From Candidatus Omnitrophota bacterium (lineage in GTDB: Bacteria > Omnitrophota > Gorgyraeia > Duberdicusellales > 4484-171), in the NCBI GenBank assembly GCA_014728785.1, contig WJKZ01000119.1, positions 1 through 5,860 on the forward strand: a stretch of 5,860 bases of DNA, in the 5' to 3' direction. Position numbers and translations under genes: made by a program. The notes beneath the pieces are model-generated. The model was not told the origin of the DNA, searched no databases, and saw only the letters and a program-made list of their open reading frames with translations. Shown one piece after another: positions 1 to 5,860 of the stretch (position 1 is its first letter; the number at the start of each line of letters is the position of its first letter).

Positions 1-572
1 CACTCCGGAGGATAAAACATCTCCCCCGACGGGAGGTTTTCCAAAAGGATTTCCTTCAACTTATCCACGTTTTTCCCGGTCTTTGCAGATAAAGGTAAAT
101 AATAGAGAAGTTTATCCTCGCCTCCTATAAAGGCTTGCCATAACTTTATATAATCACCAAGAAAACGTCCCCCGAGGTCAATTTTATTTAAAACCATTAC
201 AATTTTTATACCGGAATTAGCTGCTATCCTGGCCAGTTTTTGCTCCTCTCTGCCGACCCTGCGGGAAGAATCGACCACATATACTGCCAAATCGCAGCCC
301 TCCAGAGATTTTTTGGCGACGGTATTTAAGTGTGCTGCTAATTTGTCTTTAAAGGAGTGCATACCCGGCGTATCTATGAACACAATCTGTGAATTATTTA
401 TATTAAGTATACCTCTTATCTGATAACGGGTGGTTTGAGGGACAGAAGATATAATGCTGATTTTTCTCCCTAAAATATTATTAAGAAGAGTAGATTTTCC
501 GGTATTCGGTCTGCCTATAATAGCAACAAAACCCGTTTTCCCTTTTGTTTTCTCTTTTTCCGAATTTAGCAT
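1..572 (-). CDS. era: GTPase Era, N-terminal 190 residues (3' end outside window)
   Basis: Era is a Ras-like GTPase that binds the 3' end of 16S rRNA and helps mature the 30S subunit. All G motifs are visible: P-loop GRPNTGKS (residues 20-27), the Era-typical QTTR switch I (46-49), DTPG followed by MH (67-72), NKID (129-132) and SAK (162-164). The stretch ending in LPSGEMFYPPE matches the Era linker before the KH domain. The RNA-binding KH domain, roughly the last 110 residues of a normal ~300-residue Era, lies beyond position 1. The P-loop has Thr where Era usually has Val, a mild change. The start is the first in-frame ATG; an in-frame TAG lies five codons upstream, and the ~14 residues before FVAIIG fit the family. 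Der and MnmE are excluded by the single G domain placed at the N-terminus and by QTTR. It follows the PilZ gene by 44 bp and is probably co-transcribed. Confidence 0.95.
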   Translation of the reverse strand, partial: MLNSEKEKTKGKTGFVAIIGRPNTGKSTLLNNILGRKISIISSVPQTTRYQIRGILNINNSQIVFIDTPGMHSFKDKLAAHLNTVAKKSLEGCDLAVYVVDSSRRVGREEQKLARIAANSGIKIVMVLNKIDLGGRFLGDYIKLWQAFIGGEDKLLYYLPLSAKTGKNVDKLKEILLENLPSGEMFYPPE

Positions 573-587
573 CCCGTTAATATTCTA

Positions 588-592
588 CTCCC
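588..592 (-). promoter_or_regulatory. possible, widely spaced ribosome binding site for era
   Basis: GGGAG is the best Shine-Dalgarno-like match before the era ATG, but it lies 15 nt away, further than the usual 5-10 nt. A GGG directly touching the ATG is too close to serve. Either translation is weakly initiated or coupled to the upstream gene, or the true signal is different. Confidence 0.3.
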
Positions 593-616
593 GATACTCT
601 AAATGCTTTTTAAAGT

Positions 617-2689
617 TTAAAAGGCAGGGGCGGAAACCCGCTCTTTATCCCCGGCCATAAAAAGCAAATCCACCTTTTCGGAAAAAGTCTGGAGATTATC
701 CTCTTTTCTTTCGTAAAAGTCTTTCAGGGAAACTTCCAGGAATTTTCCCTCCAAAGGGTTGTAGCCGTGATAAGCTAAAAGAAAATAAGCAGTAGAGGCA
801 AGAGACCCTGTCTCGCTCCCTTTCGGAGTACGCCACCCATGCCCTGTATCTATAAAGGGACTGGAAGCGTAAGGCAGGCAGGGATCCTCTCTGCCTACTT
901 TGGAAAAAGAGGTAATCAGCATTTTTTGTAATTCATTAAAATAAAATGCCGCTTTTTCCATATAATCCTTAAATTTGGCAGGATTCCTCCCTTTAAAATA
1001 ATCAGCCATTATCTCAAAGGATAGTATCATCTGAGAAGTCCATTCTCCGGAAACCACTCCTCCTCTCGGCATATTTTTGCTTTTAGCAAAATCGAAGCCT
1101 CTTAAATTTACCGACCCTTCTCTCCTTTCAAATTTAACCGAAACTTCGCAATTCTTTGCGGCAAAATCCAGTATAACCTCAGGGTTCATCTTAAGCTCAT
1201 AAAGCAAACGGGGACGCAAAGCTGCAACCGACCAGGTGTAAGTATCGGTAGCTATAGTGGAATCCCCTTTGCCTCGTTTCACCGGAGGGGTACGGCTTGT
1301 ATAGGCATTATGTACCAGCCATGTTTTTATGCGCTCGGCTGTCCGGTTATAGTCACTATTGCCGGTTAGCTCAAAGAAAAGCTTAAAGAAAGCATAAGCA
1401 TCGAGATTGTGTTCTGTAGAATACCATTCAACAGTAGGTCCGCCTATCACTCCTCCCTCTTCATCCATAAGGCCGTAAAGGAGACCGGCAACTTTATCGG
1501 CGATAGGCATATACCTTCTGTCTCCGGTATTTTTAGTATAAATTAATACTGCCAAACCTAACCAGGCGTTAGGTCCGCTGTGGATAATATATTCAAATAC
1601 ACCGCCGTCTGTAAAATAAGCGTTGTATATATTTTCCCCCTCATTGATTCTGTTCAGATAAAAATCAAAAATCTTGGAAGCCCGGTCGTTATCTCCATAG
1701 ACCATGAACACAATAGCTGCCAACGCCTGATCATAGGTGAAACATACCTTATCCAAAGACTTATCGCCTTCGTAGCTCAGCACAAGACCCCTGACGAAAT
1801 CCTGCCTGTTCTTTATCCATCTATACATGCCCTCTATAACTTTACGGGAAGTTTCGATCTTTTCTTTCTGCAGACCTCTAACTTTCTCTTTTATCTGCAA
1901 AGTTGCCGCCTGTCTTTGCTCCTCCTGGTTTTTTAAAAAATCATTTTCTCTTTTCAGTGCGGCTAACTCACTCTCCAAATTTCTGATTTTAGCCTGCAGA
2001 ACTTTGACCTGTTCTCCCCGGATTTCTCCTACCGCCTCTTCATCCATCAATGAATTATATTCTTCTATCCATTTAGGTACCTGCTCTTCCAGAGATTTTA
2101 TAACTCCCTGAAGTTCCTCCTGCCTCTTCTTAACGAATTCTTTTCTTTCGGCTTCCTGGCCTAAAGCCTCTTCTAAATCAGAACTTCTCTCAAGAATACT
2201 TACATAATCACTCACCAATTTTCTGTTTTGCCTGACCAGTACCTTAGATCTCCAGGAAATAAATAAAGAGAAGCAAATCAAAAATAAAATAAGGGCTCCG
2301 GCACCAATAGGTAAAATCTTACGAAAGACAGCATAATGGAATATGCTGCGGGAACTCTGGTTTCCGGGTCCGGAAAACTCAAGTCCTATCAGATACCGTG
2401 TGAAATCTTTGAGCTTCTCTTTCCTGAGCCAGGCAATATTGGCTTTAAAGGTGAGGGTTTTGTTTCTCAAAGGATAGTTCACTCTTAAAAACAAACTGGC
2501 TCCTTCCTGGCTTAACCTGTCCCAAAACCCCCACCATAAATCGTTAACCTGAAGGCATATCCCGCCTTTTCCTATATCACAGGTGAACCCCTGAAGCCAG
2601 GGAGTTATGCGTTTGCCCCTCTTGTCGTAAAGAAAAAACTCCACCGGCAAAACTGTAGAAATTCTTATATATCTGCGATTCTCGGACAT
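617..2689 (-). CDS. PilZ domain - transmembrane helix - coiled coil - six-hairpin-glycosidase-like protein (690 aa)
   Basis: Four parts are visible. Residues 4-107 form a PilZ domain: RxxxR (R5-R9), D38-I-G-K-G-G43 as the DxSxxG-type motif with Gly in place of Ser, and a late GLEF (102-105). PilZ domains commonly bind cyclic di-GMP. Residues 124-146 are one hydrophobic segment. Residues ~150-285 are Glu/Lys/Arg/Gln-rich heptad sequence typical of a coiled coil. Residues ~287-645 are helical with an aromatic/acidic pattern like (alpha/alpha)-barrel carbohydrate enzymes: FTYDQALA (317-324), AWLGLA (375-380), STEHNLDAY (424-432), TDTYTW (481-486), SGEW (547-550), DTGHGWR (614-620). Substrate and activity are unknown, and the barrel call is from remembered family patterns. 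AAAGG nine bases upstream supports this ATG. It follows the small TPR gene by 15 bp. A c-di-GMP-controlled polysaccharide-active or -binding role is inference. Confidence 0.82.
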   Translation of the reverse strand: MSENRRYIRISTVLPVEFFLYDKRGKRITPWLQGFTCDIGKGGICLQVNDLWWGFWDRLSQEGASLFLRVNYPLRNKTLTFKANIAWLRKEKLKDFTRYLIGLEFSGPGNQSSRSIFHYAVFRKILPIGAGALILFLICFSLFISWRSKVLVRQNRKLVSDYVSILERSSDLEEALGQEAERKEFVKKRQEELQGVIKSLEEQVPKWIEEYNSLMDEEAVGEIRGEQVKVLQAKIRNLESELAALKRENDFLKNQEEQRQAATLQIKEKVRGLQKEKIETSRKVIEGMYRWIKNRQDFVRGLVLSYEGDKSLDKVCFTYDQALAAIVFMVYGDNDRASKIFDFYLNRINEGENIYNAYFTDGGVFEYIIHSGPNAWLGLAVLIYTKNTGDRRYMPIADKVAGLLYGLMDEEGGVIGGPTVEWYSTEHNLDAYAFFKLFFELTGNSDYNRTAERIKTWLVHNAYTSRTPPVKRGKGDSTIATDTYTWSVAALRPRLLYELKMNPEVILDFAAKNCEVSVKFERREGSVNLRGFDFAKSKNMPRGGVVSGEWTSQMILSFEIMADYFKGRNPAKFKDYMEKAAFYFNELQKMLITSFSKVGREDPCLPYASSPFIDTGHGWRTPKGSETGSLASTAYFLLAYHGYNPLEGKFLEVSLKDFYERKEDNLQTFSEKVDLLFMAGDKERVSAPAF

Positions 2690-2698
2690 CTTTTTGAA

Positions 2699-2703
2699 CC
2701 TTT
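2699..2703 (-). promoter_or_regulatory. ribosome binding site of the PilZ-fusion gene
   Basis: AAAGG lies 9 nt before the ATG at 2689, within the 15-nt gap after the TPR gene's stop codon. It is the best-placed Shine-Dalgarno-like site in the window and supports the chosen start, which leaves only four residues before the PilZ RxxxR motif. Confidence 0.6.
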
Positions 2704-2704
2704 A

Positions 2705-3064
2705 TTACCTGACCCTTTCCAGTTTTGAAAACAATGTTTTGAAATCATCGGTACGGCGCAAATTACTCAGATCTTCGTCTTCCAGTATATATTCAAAATC
2801 CCCGTAACCCAGTAATACAGCCTTTTTCAATGCACGCAGGGAATCGTCAAGATTACCGGTTAAAGAAAAACTGCAAGCCAGATTATAATGCACAATCGGA
2901 TCATAAGGTTTTATTTCCGAAAGCCTTTTATCTATTTTAAGCCCTTTCTCATAGAGGCCGTTATGGGTATAAAGCTCTGCCAGAACAATGAGTGCCTGGA
3001 TAAAGTCCGGGTTGTCTTTAATCAACTCTTCATAAAATGTGATTTCTTCCTTCTTGTTTTCCAT
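2705..3064 (-). CDS. small tetratricopeptide-repeat protein (119 aa)
   Basis: A short all-helical protein with about two TPR units (residues ~7-75), shown by the alternating pattern LAELY...GLYEKG and YNLACSFSLTGNLDDSLRALKKAV. The tail, GYGDFEYILEDEDLSNLRRTDDF in essence (residues ~86-108), is the common capping motif of TPR proteins in which a residue pattern like DxDLxxLRxxxxF closes the array. There is no signal peptide or membrane segment, so it is probably cytoplasmic and acts as a protein-binding adaptor; the partner is unknown. AGGA lies only 2 nt before the ATG, a poor spacing, but no better start is seen and the helix begins soon after. It sits 15 bp before the PilZ-fusion gene, so joint expression and possible contact with the cytoplasmic part of that protein are inferred. 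Confidence 0.85.
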   Translation of the reverse strand: MENKKEEITFYEELIKDNPDFIQALIVLAELYTHNGLYEKGLKIDKRLSEIKPYDPIVHYNLACSFSLTGNLDDSLRALKKAVLLGYGDFEYILEDEDLSNLRRTDDFKTLFSKLERVR

Positions 3065-3107
3065 AATCCTATCTTTTTATTTCACTGATACGAAAATACA
3101 CAATGAT

Positions 3108-3128
3108 TTATCCGCCGCAGGCGGATAA
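3108..3128. repeat. perfect inverted repeat (9-bp arms, 3-nt loop) in the intergenic gap
   Basis: TTATCCGCC and GGCGGATAA flank GCA, giving a GC-rich core in an otherwise AT-rich 107-bp spacer. In the direction of transcription it lies 43 nt after the lipoprotein stop codon and 43 nt before the small TPR start. No U-tract follows it on either strand, so it is not a classical intrinsic terminator. It may be a dispersed REP-like palindrome, an mRNA 3'-end stabiliser that sets different levels for the genes on each side, or a protein site. I recall very similar palindromes in uncultivated bacterial genomes, but copy number cannot be judged from one window. Confidence 0.75.
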
Positions 3129-3171
3129 GAAATAAACAGGGTTTCGAGGGTACAAAAACCAGCAAATAATC

Positions 3172-5532
3172 CTACTCGACTTTTTCCAAAATAATCTCTT
3201 CCTTAAGAATATACAGAGCTTTTTGCATGTATTCCTTGAATTCTCTGTAATCACTCTGCTGGACAAAACGCTCTTTTATGCTGAATTCTTCCCTGAAGTC
3301 AATCTTATCATCCTGGCTTTTGTAATCTATTTTTAAACTAAACCATGGGCTCTCCAGAATCTTGGGAGAAGGCAGATACTTCACTTTCAGGTTAGACGGC
3401 AACTTGATGGATATTTCGGCTTCTTTAGTATATAAACCTTCAAAATCTATAGGGAAGTCGCGCTGGTCTTTACTTATAAGATTGTGATCCAGGCTAAGCT
3501 GGTCAAGCACCGGTATTATACGCAGGTCCTTAGCCGGATTCAGGAATTTTTTTGTATTGAAACGGTACACCAAAACAGGCAGAGCTCTTAAATCATCTGC
3601 ATTCTTTATCTCGTAATCGATAAGTTGAGACGAAGAAGATATTTTTCGCATCTTTTTACGAATATTGTCTTCTATTATATCGGGGTGAGTATATCTTAGG
3701 TACCAGCGGTAAGCGGAAGCAAAAAGCCCGTCGGTGACTACCTTCCTCTCTATCAGAGCATCTTCTTCCTCATTAATCTTTATCAGCATCTCATAACTAA
3801 CTCTGTTGTTTTTCTGCAGAGGCGTTTTGATGATATCCCAGCCGTCGTCAAAAAATACCATAACCGGCCTGTCCTCATCGGAAAGGGGCAGCTGACCGAA
3901 CGGGGTAGTCTCTGAGGTGGGATCCATAAATATCATCTCCCCTTCAATATCAACAGCACAGATGGCATGATTAAAGTTTATGGAAGGAAATTCTCTCTCG
4001 ATTGGATAAACTTTTTGAGTAGGTATTAAAACAGGGTATGATTTAAGACCCGCATATCTTAATAAAGCGGTCAATAAAATAGCCTGATCTTTACAATCTC
4101 CATATCTGTTAATGAATACCTCCTCGGCATAATGAGGCTCGTAACCACTATCACCATACTCGATGGCTACATAACGTATGTTTCTGGAGATATGTTCATA
4201 TATATTTTTTGCCTTTTGTTTATCATCGGATGCATCGCTTGTCAGCTCTTTCACCAGCATTTTCATGTCTTGGTTTATTTGCAATTTATCGCTGTATAAA
4301 CTATTCCACCAACCGTAGACTGCATCCCAGGAAGAAAAAGTAGAAACTGAAATCGCGGGGTTAACATAAGAAGAGGAGGGCATCTCGTACTCGGGAATAA
4401 TAGGAGCTATTTTTTCCATTCTCCAGGTATAAACTTTTTTATCATTTTGTTTATCCAGCTCCGGTTCCAGCACCAGACCCTCCGAATATTCTTCGTTGAA
4501 GAACTTAAAATTCACGTATTTTTCAGGAGGTAATATCAGGCGGAGCTTTGACTGAAATATGGGATATTTTGCCCGTAAACGGTAAACGAAACTTATATCT
4601 TCTTTGTTTACAAGTTTTGAAGAAAAGATGTTGATTTTATATTCTATAAAAGAGCCTATATCCACGGAAGGCATGGAGACGATAAAGGCACGGGAATTAC
4701 TATATAACGGATAATCAAGGTAGCGGCTGACATCCCGGATATTTTGCTTTCCTGCATAGATTACTTTACCGTCCGAGGTTATAGTCCTGGCAAAATCAAG
4801 CTCTACCCGTTCATAAGTAGAATCATACCCTATTTCCACCTCGGCCAGGCTCTTGCCTCTCTCTTTAAGAATTTTCTCGACAACATGCAGGGTAAGTAAT
4901 GCGGTATTGTCGGGATAAATTGTATATTCTTCATCGACGCTCAATATTGCTGCTGCTTCTTTTTCGACGCTCTGCAGGTAATCTTTTGCCCGGCGGGAAA
5001 TTTCCTTTATTTCCGGAGGGATTTCTTTTTCTACCTTAGTTGTTATTTTCTTGATTCTGGCACGGGCAGAAAATTCATATTCCCCGTAAACTTTGCCGTA
5101 AATCTTAAGAGCCTTGGGAAATAAATTCTTCTCTTCCAGAACTTTCCCATAGAGGTAAAGGTACTCGGGATCTTCGGGGAGAGGCCTTATCTGTTCAAAA
5201 ATCTCTATGGCATAATCATATTCTTTCTGTCTGGATAAAGATTTAGCCAGAAGCATCCGTCCCTTGAGTGTCTTTGTGCCTTTAAGGGTCTCTGCGCATT
5301 TCTCGTAATCATTGAAGGTATAGTATAGCCTGGCAAGCTTTACTTTGGCTGCGGGATTGTCCGGCTCATCCTCTATAAGCTGGCGGTAATATTCTACCGT
5401 CTCGGAGTACCTTTGAACCAAATCATCCAAAGAATATTCCTTAGTAACTACGGGCAGAGTAGAGTGAGAACAGGCGCACAAAAAAAATACTAAAATCAGA
5501 GAAAAAAATTTAGGCGATAATTTTGATAACAT
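3172..5532 (-). CDS. lipoprotein with TPR, DUF3857 and transglutaminase-like domains (786 aa)
   Basis: The N-terminus is a lipoprotein signal: lysines at 4 and 8, a hydrophobic run 9-18, and lipobox L18-C-A-C21, so the mature protein should begin at lipidated C21 and face the periplasm or outer membrane. Residues ~38-165 hold TPR-like helices. Residues ~195-375 match DUF3857 (EEYTIYPDNTALL..., SMPSVDIGSFIEYKI). Residues ~435-540 are a transglutaminase-like core with an intact triad: C480 in RYGDCKDQ, H522 in NFNHA, D537 in FMDPTSE. The beta-rich C-terminus (~575-760) resembles the DUF3858-type tail that often follows. DUF3857 proteins are widespread in diderm bacteria and mostly uncharacterised; the core could be a protease, a cross-linking enzyme or a binding module. 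Its start overlaps the DUF1805 gene by 23 bp and lacks a strong ribosome site, suggesting translational coupling. A 107-bp gap follows. Confidence 0.93.
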   Translation of the reverse strand: MLSKLSPKFFSLILVFFLCACSHSTLPVVTKEYSLDDLVQRYSETVEYYRQLIEDEPDNPAAKVKLARLYYTFNDYEKCAETLKGTKTLKGRMLLAKSLSRQKEYDYAIEIFEQIRPLPEDPEYLYLYGKVLEEKNLFPKALKIYGKVYGEYEFSARARIKKITTKVEKEIPPEIKEISRRAKDYLQSVEKEAAAILSVDEEYTIYPDNTALLTLHVVEKILKERGKSLAEVEIGYDSTYERVELDFARTITSDGKVIYAGKQNIRDVSRYLDYPLYSNSRAFIVSMPSVDIGSFIEYKINIFSSKLVNKEDISFVYRLRAKYPIFQSKLRLILPPEKYVNFKFFNEEYSEGLVLEPELDKQNDKKVYTWRMEKIAPIIPEYEMPSSSYVNPAISVSTFSSWDAVYGWWNSLYSDKLQINQDMKMLVKELTSDASDDKQKAKNIYEHISRNIRYVAIEYGDSGYEPHYAEEVFINRYGDCKDQAILLTALLRYAGLKSYPVLIPTQKVYPIEREFPSINFNHAICAVDIEGEMIFMDPTSETTPFGQLPLSDEDRPVMVFFDDGWDIIKTPLQKNNRVSYEMLIKINEEEDALIERKVVTDGLFASAYRWYLRYTHPDIIEDNIRKKMRKISSSSQLIDYEIKNADDLRALPVLVYRFNTKKFLNPAKDLRIIPVLDQLSLDHNLISKDQRDFPIDFEGLYTKEAEISIKLPSNLKVKYLPSPKILESPWFSLKIDYKSQDDKIDFREEFSIKERFVQQSDYREFKEYMQKALYILKEEIILEKVE

Positions 5533-5800
5533 CTTTTATGGGTTGTCCTTTAAAAATTCCGGCTTTACCGGCCTTATGACTTAAAGAATGGACTTTACTT
5601 TTCAGAGCTTCATCTATGGTAGAGACTCCTGTAATTTTTACACCTATTTCTTCAAATTTGTCAGCTGTCTTTAAATCCAGATAGCCACACATAATATAAC
5701 CTTTTTTTCCTATCAGACCGATAAGGTTGTTGCGGCCCAATTTTATACAAAAGGCTTCTATGTAACTGTCAGATATTCTTACTTGTCTTTTTGTAACCAT
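5510..5800 (-). CDS. DUF1805 (YunC-like) protein, 96 aa
   Basis: The family is recognised from GYIMCGYLDL (residues 34-43), the following V-x-I-T-GVSTIDEAL (54-66) and the terminal GIFKGQPIKDVI (81-92), which line up with what I remember of Bacillus subtilis YunC (YIMCG-LD, VGVRTID-LL, GI-x-GM-x-G-x-EAL). The length is normal for the family. No enzymatic role is established; the conserved C38 in IMCG is a candidate functional residue. It looks soluble and cytoplasmic, without signal or membrane segments. The ATG overlaps the tail of the upstream reading frame by 32 bp and its 3' end overlaps the lipoprotein start by 23 bp. The next in-frame Met is inside the core motif (residue 37), so this start is preferred although only a weak AGGG lies just upstream. 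Confidence 0.9.
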   Translation of the reverse strand: MVTKRQVRISDSYIEAFCIKLGRNNLIGLIGKKGYIMCGYLDLKTADKFEEIGVKITGVSTIDEALKSKVHSLSHKAGKAGIFKGQPIKDVIKIIA

Positions 5801-5860
5801 CGCCCTGATTGCGCTTTGTAAACCTTTCTATTCTCAATACAGATTCTTTCAGGTTGTCCA
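5769..5860 (-). CDS. C-terminal end of an upstream gene, possibly a class I/II aminotransferase
   Basis: One minus-strand frame stays open from the window edge to a TGA at 5771-5769, giving 29 residues. It starts with an amphipathic helix, DNLKESVLRIERFTKR, followed by a polar tail. A helix of this form (NL-x-E-x-L-x-RI-x-RF) is typical of the extreme C-terminus of PLP-dependent class I/II aminotransferases such as aspartate aminotransferase, but so short a fragment cannot prove this. It overlaps the DUF1805 start by 32 bp, in keeping with the tight packing downstream. A second frame is also open from the edge and ends at 5779; it looks less protein-like. Confidence 0.5.
   Translation of the reverse strand, partial: DNLKESVLRIERFTKRNQGDGYKKTSKNI

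Noticed and set aside
625..641. Small hairpin GCGG-loop-CCGC near the end of the PilZ gene
   Set aside because: Only four paired bases, inside coding sequence and followed by a C-rich stretch, so not a terminator.
454..660. Plus-strand reading frame of 68 codons
   Set aside because: It lies opposite the Era P-loop region and the end of the PilZ gene; its hydrophobic, Pro/Phe-rich product is typical of an antisense shadow and no ribosome site is evident.
1580..2111. Two overlapping plus-strand frames (118 and 94 codons)
   Set aside because: Both lie opposite the barrel and coiled-coil parts of the PilZ gene; their composition (Ser/Leu/Phe-rich opposite Glu/Lys-rich coding) is what antisense of a coiled coil gives.
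2888..3088. Plus-strand frame of 66 codons
   Set aside because: It is antisense to the TPR gene, with no recognisable domain.
3065..3107. Possible promoter before the small TPR gene
   Set aside because: A TTGTGT with an AT-rich AATAAA about 16 nt later can be drawn, but the match is poor and expected by chance in AT-rich spacer.
3108..3128. Palindrome read as an intrinsic terminator
   Set aside because: The hairpin is good but no run of T follows on either strand.
5779..5860. Second open frame at the window's right edge, ending with TAA at 5781-5779
   Set aside because: It is open only over 26 codons and its sequence has no recognisable pattern, whereas the neighbouring frame gives an aminotransferase-like terminal helix; more upstream sequence would decide.

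Overview
The window is a compact block of bacterial genes, all read from the minus strand, so the gene order runs from high to low coordinates. No credible gene lies on the plus strand. In reading order it holds: the last 29 codons of an upstream gene (possibly a class I/II aminotransferase), a DUF1805 (YunC-like) protein, a lipoprotein with TPR, DUF3857 and transglutaminase-like domains, a small TPR protein, a membrane protein joining a PilZ domain to a coiled coil and an alpha-helical-barrel enzyme-like domain, and the GTPase and most of the linker of Era, cut by the window edge.

Spacing suggests one or two transcription units. The first three genes overlap (32 bp, then 23 bp). The small TPR protein and the PilZ protein are 15 bp apart, and era follows after 44 bp. 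The only real break is the 107-bp gap at 3065-3171, which carries a perfect 9-bp inverted repeat with a 3-nt loop. I see no convincing promoter, Rho-independent terminator, RNA gene, CRISPR array or insertion sequence.

The lipoprotein signal and the DUF3857/transglutaminase architecture point to a diderm bacterium. The genes are moderately AT-rich, and the GC-rich palindrome resembles short dispersed repeats that I recall from uncultivated phyla such as Omnitrophota. That assignment is a weak inference.

The most interesting part is the middle. A PilZ domain, usually a cyclic-di-GMP receptor, is joined through one membrane segment and a long coiled coil to a six-hairpin-glycosidase-like domain. 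Next to it are a small TPR protein and a large surface-type lipoprotein with an intact Cys-His-Asp triad. A reasonable hypothesis is a c-di-GMP-responsive envelope or polysaccharide-processing module. Its function cannot be established from this sequence alone.
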